Shown here piece after piece: positions 59,523 to 64,000 of a DNA stretch of 64,000 bases. Source of the DNA: Leisingera daeponensis DSM 23529 (GTDB lineage Bacteria; Pseudomonadota; Alphaproteobacteria; Rhodobacterales; Rhodobacteraceae); assembly GCF_000473145.1 (NCBI RefSeq), contig NZ_KI421500.1, forward strand, positions 2,195,725-2,259,724. Reading direction: 5' to 3'. The position numbers were made by a program, and so were the translations under genes. The notes under the pieces were generated by a model. That model was not told the DNA's origin, made no database searches, and worked only from the letters and a program-made list of their open reading frames with translations. Every line of letters begins with the position of its first letter. Position 1 is the stretch's first letter.

Positions 59523-60673
59523 CCCAGCTGCCTGACGGACGGTATGTCGACGACGAGCCCTTTGACCCGCAGGCCTCGCTGCTGGAGCTGGAGCGCAAGG
59601 ATCTGGACGCACCCAACTGGCTGCTGGTTTGGCGCAAGTTCAAGACGCACAGGCTGGGCCTGATCTCGGGCATTTTCCTGCTGATTGCCTACGGCCTGAT
59701 ACCGTTTGCCGGCTTCATCGCGCCTTACGGACCAAACCAGCGGTTTTCAGAGCATCTCTACTCGCCGCCGCAATCCATCAAGCTGTTCCACGAGGGCGAA
59801 TTCGTAGGACCCTTCGTGTATCCGATGACCTCCGAGGCAAATCTGGAAACCTTTCAATGGGAGTTCAAGCCAGACACCTCGCGCCCGCTCAAGCTGTCGT
59901 TTTTCTGTGAAGGCAGCGCCTATAACCTGGCCGGTTTCATCGAAAGCAACCGCCACCTGTTCTGTGCCAGCGAGGACGCGACGATCTTCATCTTGGGATC
60001 CGACCGTCTGGGCCGCGATATCTTCAGCCGCGTCTCCTACGGGGCGCAGCTGTCCTTGACGGTCGGCCTGATCGGGATCACGGTTTCCTTTGTTCTCGGC
60101 ATCTTCTTTGGCAGCGTGGCCGGTTACTTCGGCGGCCGGATCGACTGGCTCGTCAACCGGGTGATCGAAATCCTGCGGTCGCTGCCGGAACTGCCGTTGT
60201 GGCTGGCGCTGTCGGCGGCGGTCCCCTCGAACTGGTCGCCGGTCGCGGTGTTCTTCATCATTTCGATCATCCTCGGCATTCTTGACTGGCCCGGTTTGGC
60301 GCGTTCTGTGCGCTCCAAGTTCCTGTCCCTGCGGGAAGAGGAATATGTCCGCGCCGCCGAGATGATGGGCGCCTCCTCCGGGCGGGTGATCCGCAAGCAT
60401 CTGCTGCCGAACTTCATGTCGCACTTGATTGCCTCGGCCGCCCTGTCGATCCCGGCGATGATCCTTGGGGAGACGGCGCTCTCCTTCCTCGGCCTGGGCC
60501 TGCGCGCGCCGGCGGTCAGCTGGGGAGTGATGCTGAATGACGCGCAAAACTTGACCGCAGTTGAAATCTACCCCTGGCTGGCCATTCCTATGCTGCCTAT
60601 CGTTGTTGTCGTTCTGGCCTTCAACTTCCTCGGCGACGGCCTGCGTGATAGTTTGGATCCTTATCAGCAGTGA
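59519..60673 (+). CDS. ABC transporter permease (DppC type)
   Basis: 384 residues, second permease. N-terminal cytoplasmic tail, then KTHRLGLISGIFLLIAYGLI. A large periplasmic segment (about 75-170) with a Cys pair (FFCEGSAYN, HLFCASEDA) is longer than in DppC. Then the transport domain DRLGRDIFSRVSYGAQLSLT and the EAA loop EEYVRAAEMMGASSGRVIRK, with ETALSFLGLGLRAPAVSWGV. The extended loop suggests an adapted peptide or lipid substrate. GTGA overlap with the CoA-transferase. Confidence 0.93.
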   Translation: MTQLPDGRYVDDEPFDPQASLLELERKDLDAPNWLLVWRKFKTHRLGLISGIFLLIAYGLIPFAGFIAPYGPNQRFSEHLYSPPQSIKLFHEGEFVGPFVYPMTSEANLETFQWEFKPDTSRPLKLSFFCEGSAYNLAGFIESNRHLFCASEDATIFILGSDRLGRDIFSRVSYGAQLSLTVGLIGITVSFVLGIFFGSVAGYFGGRIDWLVNRVIEILRSLPELPLWLALSAAVPSNWSPVAVFFIISIILGILDWPGLARSVRSKFLSLREEEYVRAAEMMGASSGRVIRKHLLPNFMSHLIASAALSIPAMILGETALSFLGLGLRAPAVSWGVMLNDAQNLTAVEIYPWLAIPMLPIVVVVLAFNFLGDGLRDSLDPYQQ

Positions 60674-62016
60674 CATTGATTTCCTCTCTTCCCGCCACGT
60701 CCACTTTCCGCCTCACAGGCACCGGCCAATGGTCGAGCGCCTTTGCGGTGACGGAATTGGCCATTGCTTCGATTGCCGCCGCGGGGCAGGAGCTTGCGCG
60801 GCTGACCGAAGCGCTCAACCTCGCGCCCGCGGCGCCTGAGGTTACCGTCGACCAGCGGCTGGCGTCGCTCTGGTTCAGCTACAGTTTCCGGCCCCAAGGC
60901 TGGGAGCTTCCCAGCCTGTGGGACGCTATCGCGGGCGTGTATGAAACGCAGGACGGCTGGATCCGCCTGCACACCAACCTGCCGCATCACCGGCAAGCCG
61001 CGCTGCAGGTGCTCGGGTGCGCCGGAGAGCGCAGCGCCGTCACCGCCGCAGTGCGCCACTGGCGGGCGGACAGGCTGGAGAGTGAGATCGTGGCCGCAGG
61101 CGGCGTGGCCGCGGCCATGCGCAGCCGCGCAGACTGGCTGGCCCATCCGCAAGGCCGCGCCGTCGCCGCGGAGCCGCTGATCCGGTGGACCTCCCCCCGC
61201 ACTGTCCGATTGAGGGACCGGCCGCAGGCAACGGCAGCGCGGCCGCTGGCGGGGCTGCGTGTACTCGACCTCACCCGGGTGCTTGCGGGGCCGGTCTCAA
61301 CCCGCACGCTGGCCGGTTTCGGAGCCGATGTGCTGCGCATCGACCCGCCCGGCTGGGACGAGCCGGGGGTGATCACCGACATTTCCCTGGGCAAGCGCAT
61401 GGCCGCGCTGGATCTCACCAAGGGCGAAGACCGGCTGGTGTTCGAGGCCCTTCTAGCGGATGCGGACGTCTTGGTTCATGGCTACCGCCCCGGCGCGCTC
61501 GACGGGCTGGGCTACGGGGCGGACACCCGCCGCCTGATCGCGCCCCACGCGGTGGAGGTGACGCTGGACGCCTATGGCTGGACCGGCCCCTGGGCAAACC
61601 GCCGCGGTTTCGACAGCCTGGTGCAGATGAGCGCAGGGATCGCCGATGCCGGCCGTGCCTGGGCCAGGACGGACAAGCCGGCACCGCTGCCGGTGCAGGC
61701 TTTGGACCATGCCACTGGTTATCTGATGGCTGCCGCCGTGTTCTCAGCGCTCGCAGCGGCGGCCCGGGGCGCGGAAGTTCCCTCGGCCCATCTTTCCCTG
61801 GCGCGCACGGCTGAACTGCTTGCTGGACTGCCAAAATCTGCTGATGGCCCGGACCTTGCGCCCCCCGCGGACAGCGACTACGCCGAGGAGACAGAGCAGA
61901 CCGGCTGGGGCCCGGGCCGCCGTCTGGCACCGCCGCTGCGGGTTGGCGCAGCGCAGATCCGCTGGACCCTGCCTGCTGCCCGTTGCGGCAGCAGCGCGGC
62001 TTGCTGGCTCGACTGA
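60670..62016 (+). CDS. Class III (CaiB/BaiF family) CoA-transferase
   Basis: 448 residues from GTG 60670. The first about 195 residues form a partial, diverged CoA-transferase half (WELPSLWDAIAGVYETQDGW, IRLHTNLPHH). A canonical domain follows: RPLAGLRVLDLTRVLAGPVS, TRTLAGFGADVLRIDPP, and the catalytic Asp region PVQALDHATGYLMAAAVFSA, where FRC-type enzymes have their nucleophilic Asp. Class III enzymes move CoA between carboxylic acids (established). Start overlaps the permease stop, so it is the last gene of the ABC operon. Substrate unknown; import and activation of a carboxylate is inferred. Confidence 0.85.
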   Translation: MTLISSLPATSTFRLTGTGQWSSAFAVTELAIASIAAAGQELARLTEALNLAPAAPEVTVDQRLASLWFSYSFRPQGWELPSLWDAIAGVYETQDGWIRLHTNLPHHRQAALQVLGCAGERSAVTAAVRHWRADRLESEIVAAGGVAAAMRSRADWLAHPQGRAVAAEPLIRWTSPRTVRLRDRPQATAARPLAGLRVLDLTRVLAGPVSTRTLAGFGADVLRIDPPGWDEPGVITDISLGKRMAALDLTKGEDRLVFEALLADADVLVHGYRPGALDGLGYGADTRRLIAPHAVEVTLDAYGWTGPWANRRGFDSLVQMSAGIADAGRAWARTDKPAPLPVQALDHATGYLMAAAVFSALAAAARGAEVPSAHLSLARTAELLAGLPKSADGPDLAPPADSDYAEETEQTGWGPGRRLAPPLRVGAAQIRWTLPAARCGSSAACWLD

Positions 62017-62044
62017 CCGGAGGGAACGGCGCGCGCCGCGCGCC

Positions 62045-62107
62045 AGCGCGGCGCCATGCCCAACCCCAAGCGGAGCGCGCCAGCGGTCCGGCGCGGGGGC
62101 GGGAGCG
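62045..62107 (+). repeat. Dispersed repeat family 2, copy C
   Basis: GCGCGGCGCCATGCCCAACC, an internal GC-rich hairpin and a GGGCGGGAGCG end, as in copies A and B. It lies between the convergent CoA-transferase and MscS genes. Confidence 0.65.
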
Positions 62108-62122
62108 TTTCCGGCGGCGGGC

Positions 62123-64000
62123 CTAGCGGTCGTCGCCGCCGGGTCCGCCCATATCCTCCAGCATGTCATCGTCGATGGCTGCCTGCACGGCGCCTGCTAC
62201 GGCTTCCTTCTGTTTCGGCGTCAGCTCCTCCTCCTGGTCCGGCGCCATCCGCACGGTGACCTCGCGGTGGGCAAACTTGATGCCTTCGCGGGCAAACAGC
62301 TCGCGGATTTCCTGGTACACCCGTTTCCGGACGATCCACTGATCGCCCGGCTTGGTCATGAACTTAACCCGGATGATCATCGCCGAGTCCTGCATCTCGA
62401 TCACGCCCTGCGACTTCAGCGGCTGAATGAAGGTGTGCCCGACAACCGGGTCGTCCATCAGGGACTGGCCCAGCTTCTTGATCAGCTTGCGGACCTTTTC
62501 CACATCGGTGTCATAGGTGACCCGCAGCGGCAGCTTCATCATCACCCAGTCGCGGGAATAGTTGGTCAGCACCTTGATCTCGCCAAACGGGATGGTGTGC
62601 AGCGCACCCAGATGGTGGCGCAGCTGGAAAGAGCGGACCGAGATTTTTTCTACCGTGCCCTTCACGTCGCCGATGTCGATGTACTCGCCCTTGCGGAAGG
62701 CATCGTCGATCAGGAAGAAGGCGCCGGAGAAGATATCCCTGACCAGCGTCTGCGAGCCAAAGCCCACCGCCAGGCCGACAACACCGGCACCAGCAAACAG
62801 CGGGCTTACGTTGATGCCCAGTTCCAGCAGCACGATCAGCACGATCGACACCAGAACCACCGCCAGAATCGCGCCGCGGAACAGCGGCAGCAGCGTTGCC
62901 AGACGGCTGGCACCGCCCGCGCCGCCTTCGTCGCCCAGCTCTCCCTGAGGAGCGTCCCCGGCCTCCTCGTCGATCTTGCTGTCGATCCAGATCCGGAACA
63001 AATGATAGACAATATAGCCGATGAACAGGATCACCGTCACATCGACTGCCCGTTCGGCGGCAGCGGAATCGATCCAGCTTGCATCCGGGTTCCACACGAT
63101 CATCAGAGAGTATGCTCCGACCACAAAGGCCAGGATGCCCGCAACCCGGCGGGCAAGATCCTCGTAGGTGGCAATCGGGTGCTTGGACCGCGGTGCTACT
63201 TCCTCTTCCCAGAAGTCGTCCTCCGGTTCCGGGGTTGCACCGTCCTGCGGAACGTCCACGTTTACCGCATTCATTGTCCCGGCAGCTGCCAGCCCGGAAG
63301 TATCCTCAAGGACCTCCTCCGCCGCAGGTGCCTCTGCGGCGCTGGCGGCGGGGGCCGCCGAGGCCTCATATGCGGCGGGTTCCGCCTCTGCGCCTTCTGC
63401 CGCGGTTTCTTCCACCTCTGCCGCTTCGCGCTTTACCAAACGGGCGCGGCTGAAATAGCGCTCGATACCATAGTTGATCACCCCGTAGACCACCAGGATG
63501 GTGGTCAGCACGAAATAGCTGCCAGCCGTCAGGGGGATCGAGATATCCTGTTCCAGAACCAGATCAAACGCCAGTTTGAGCCAGCCGAACGCCATATAGA
63601 CCATCAGCACCGGCGCCCAGGCCACGGCCAGGACGCGCACCAGCCAGGAGCACTCCTCGGGCGCCCGGCCCGCGCGGATGGCGTTTGAAATCGCCCGCCT
63701 GTTGACCAGAACCATCAGAAGGTTGCCCAGCGTCCCCACCAGGGCCAGTACGCCGTAGACCAGCGCATAGACGTTGTAGTTCAGGCCGAAATCCCCGACC
63801 CAAGTGGCAAACAGCGTCGAGGAGATGTCGTAGGTCGCCAGTACCGACGCCCAGATATAGAGCCGTTTGGCGTCCCGGTCGGAGAAGACGGGGATCCGGT
63901 ACTGTGCCAGAAATGGCGATAGCACCATCCGCCACAGGTCGGACACCGTGCGCGCCAGGAAGAAGGCGGTGTAAACAGCCGTCACCGTGAACTCGATGGA
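62123..64000 (-). CDS. MscS-family mechanosensitive channel (N-terminus cut by window edge)
   Basis: At least 625 residues; the frame is open to the window end (SIEFTVTAVYT), so the N-terminus is missing. Several membrane helices precede an acidic, alanine-rich linker (EEVEETAAEGAEAEPAAYEA and more). The MscS core is VGLAVGFGSQTLVRDIFSGA (pore helix), then FRKGEYIDIGDVKGTVEKIS and RTIPFGEIKVLTNYSR-like beta domain (HTIPFGEIKVLTNYSRDWVM). C-terminus acidic (DDDMLEDMGGPGGDD). It would release solutes on osmotic downshock. The long linker marks a larger MscS subtype. Confidence 0.9.
   Translation of the reverse strand, partial: SIEFTVTAVYTAFFLARTVSDLWRMVLSPFLAQYRIPVFSDRDAKRLYIWASVLATYDISSTLFATWVGDFGLNYNVYALVYGVLALVGTLGNLLMVLVNRRAISNAIRAGRAPEECSWLVRVLAVAWAPVLMVYMAFGWLKLAFDLVLEQDISIPLTAGSYFVLTTILVVYGVINYGIERYFSRARLVKREAAEVEETAAEGAEAEPAAYEASAAPAASAAEAPAAEEVLEDTSGLAAAGTMNAVNVDVPQDGATPEPEDDFWEEEVAPRSKHPIATYEDLARRVAGILAFVVGAYSLMIVWNPDASWIDSAAAERAVDVTVILFIGYIVYHLFRIWIDSKIDEEAGDAPQGELGDEGGAGGASRLATLLPLFRGAILAVVLVSIVLIVLLELGINVSPLFAGAGVVGLAVGFGSQTLVRDIFSGAFFLIDDAFRKGEYIDIGDVKGTVEKISVRSFQLRHHLGALHTIPFGEIKVLTNYSRDWVMMKLPLRVTYDTDVEKVRKLIKKLGQSLMDDPVVGHTFIQPLKSQGVIEMQDSAMIIRVKFMTKPGDQWIVRKRVYQEIRELFAREGIKFAHREVTVRMAPDQEEELTPKQKEAVAGAVQAAIDDDMLEDMGGPGGDDR

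Noticed and set aside
61820..63688. 622-codon plus-strand frame over the CoA-transferase end and the MscS gene
   Set aside because: Overlaps two genes with clear family motifs; its own translation has none.

Overview
The window reads as chromosomal DNA of a marine alphaproteobacterium of the Rhodobacteraceae (Roseobacter group, Leisingera/Phaeobacter-like). This is inferred from high GC, the irr-fabA-fabB-fabI block, an Mcl-type L-malyl-CoA lyase, a FYDLN-acid (TIGR02300) protein, DUF1244 and DUF6868 proteins, the DgcN/DgcA pair, and several dispersed repeat families at gene ends. No phage, transposase, CRISPR array or rRNA gene was found. One tRNA gene, tRNA-Ala(GGC), is present.

Layout. 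1-8.4 kb: a translation block, pheS-yrhK-pheT and rpmI-rplT, all on the minus strand. It is split by about 4 kb holding a DUF1326 protein, a glutaredoxin-MauE membrane fusion, a PAS histidine kinase, and a protein that looks like a jacalin lectin joined to an aerolysin-type pore-forming module. 8.7-14.5 kb: pyruvate kinase, an N-formylglutamate amidohydrolase-like protein, small conserved proteins, an HxlR regulator divergent from a dienelactone hydrolase with a clear operator between them, and a secreted esterase. 14.8-17.8 kb: dgcN-dgcA-D-amino acid transaminase, a probable D-glutamate catabolic operon with overlapping palindromes upstream. 18.3-27.7 kb: malyl-CoA lyase, a racemase-like protein, a divergent Lrp/LysE exporter pair, accA, a DUF1206 membrane protein, a GntR regulator, a class III adenylate cyclase with TPRs, a zinc peptidase-like protein, the FYDLN protein and tRNA-Ala.

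27.7-35.5 kb: degraded DNA containing a frameshifted VOC pseudogene, then a radical SAM protein, a phytanoyl-CoA dioxygenase divergent from a LysR regulator, iron regulator Irr divergent from fabA-fabB-fabI (unsaturated fatty acid synthesis), and an FKBP-type isomerase. 35.6-45.9 kb: catabolic enzymes, namely a HAD dehalogenase, hydrolases, a serine/threonine dehydratase-like enzyme, a nuclease/phosphatase-like protein, pcaD-hydrolase-pcaB, a zinc alcohol dehydrogenase, a decayed enolase-superfamily pseudogene, an ArsR regulator with SqrR-like cysteines, and an FAH-family hydrolase. 46-49 kb: a large ABC-exporter-like protein whose nucleotide-binding motifs are degenerate and which ends in a cyclic-nucleotide-binding domain. 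49-54.4 kb: DUF3307, an Lrp regulator, a fused indolepyruvate ferredoxin oxidoreductase and a TetR regulator. 54.8-62.0 kb: a tightly overlapping oligopeptide-type ABC importer operon (fused ATPase, binding protein, two permeases) ending in a class III CoA-transferase. 62.1-64.0 kb: an MscS-family channel cut by the window edge.

The most unusual items are the lectin/aerolysin-like gene, the degenerate ABC protein, the D-glutamate operon with its palindromic control region, the SqrR-like regulator, and three families of dispersed intergenic repeats. All assignments come from reading translations and motifs by eye; no database search was run.
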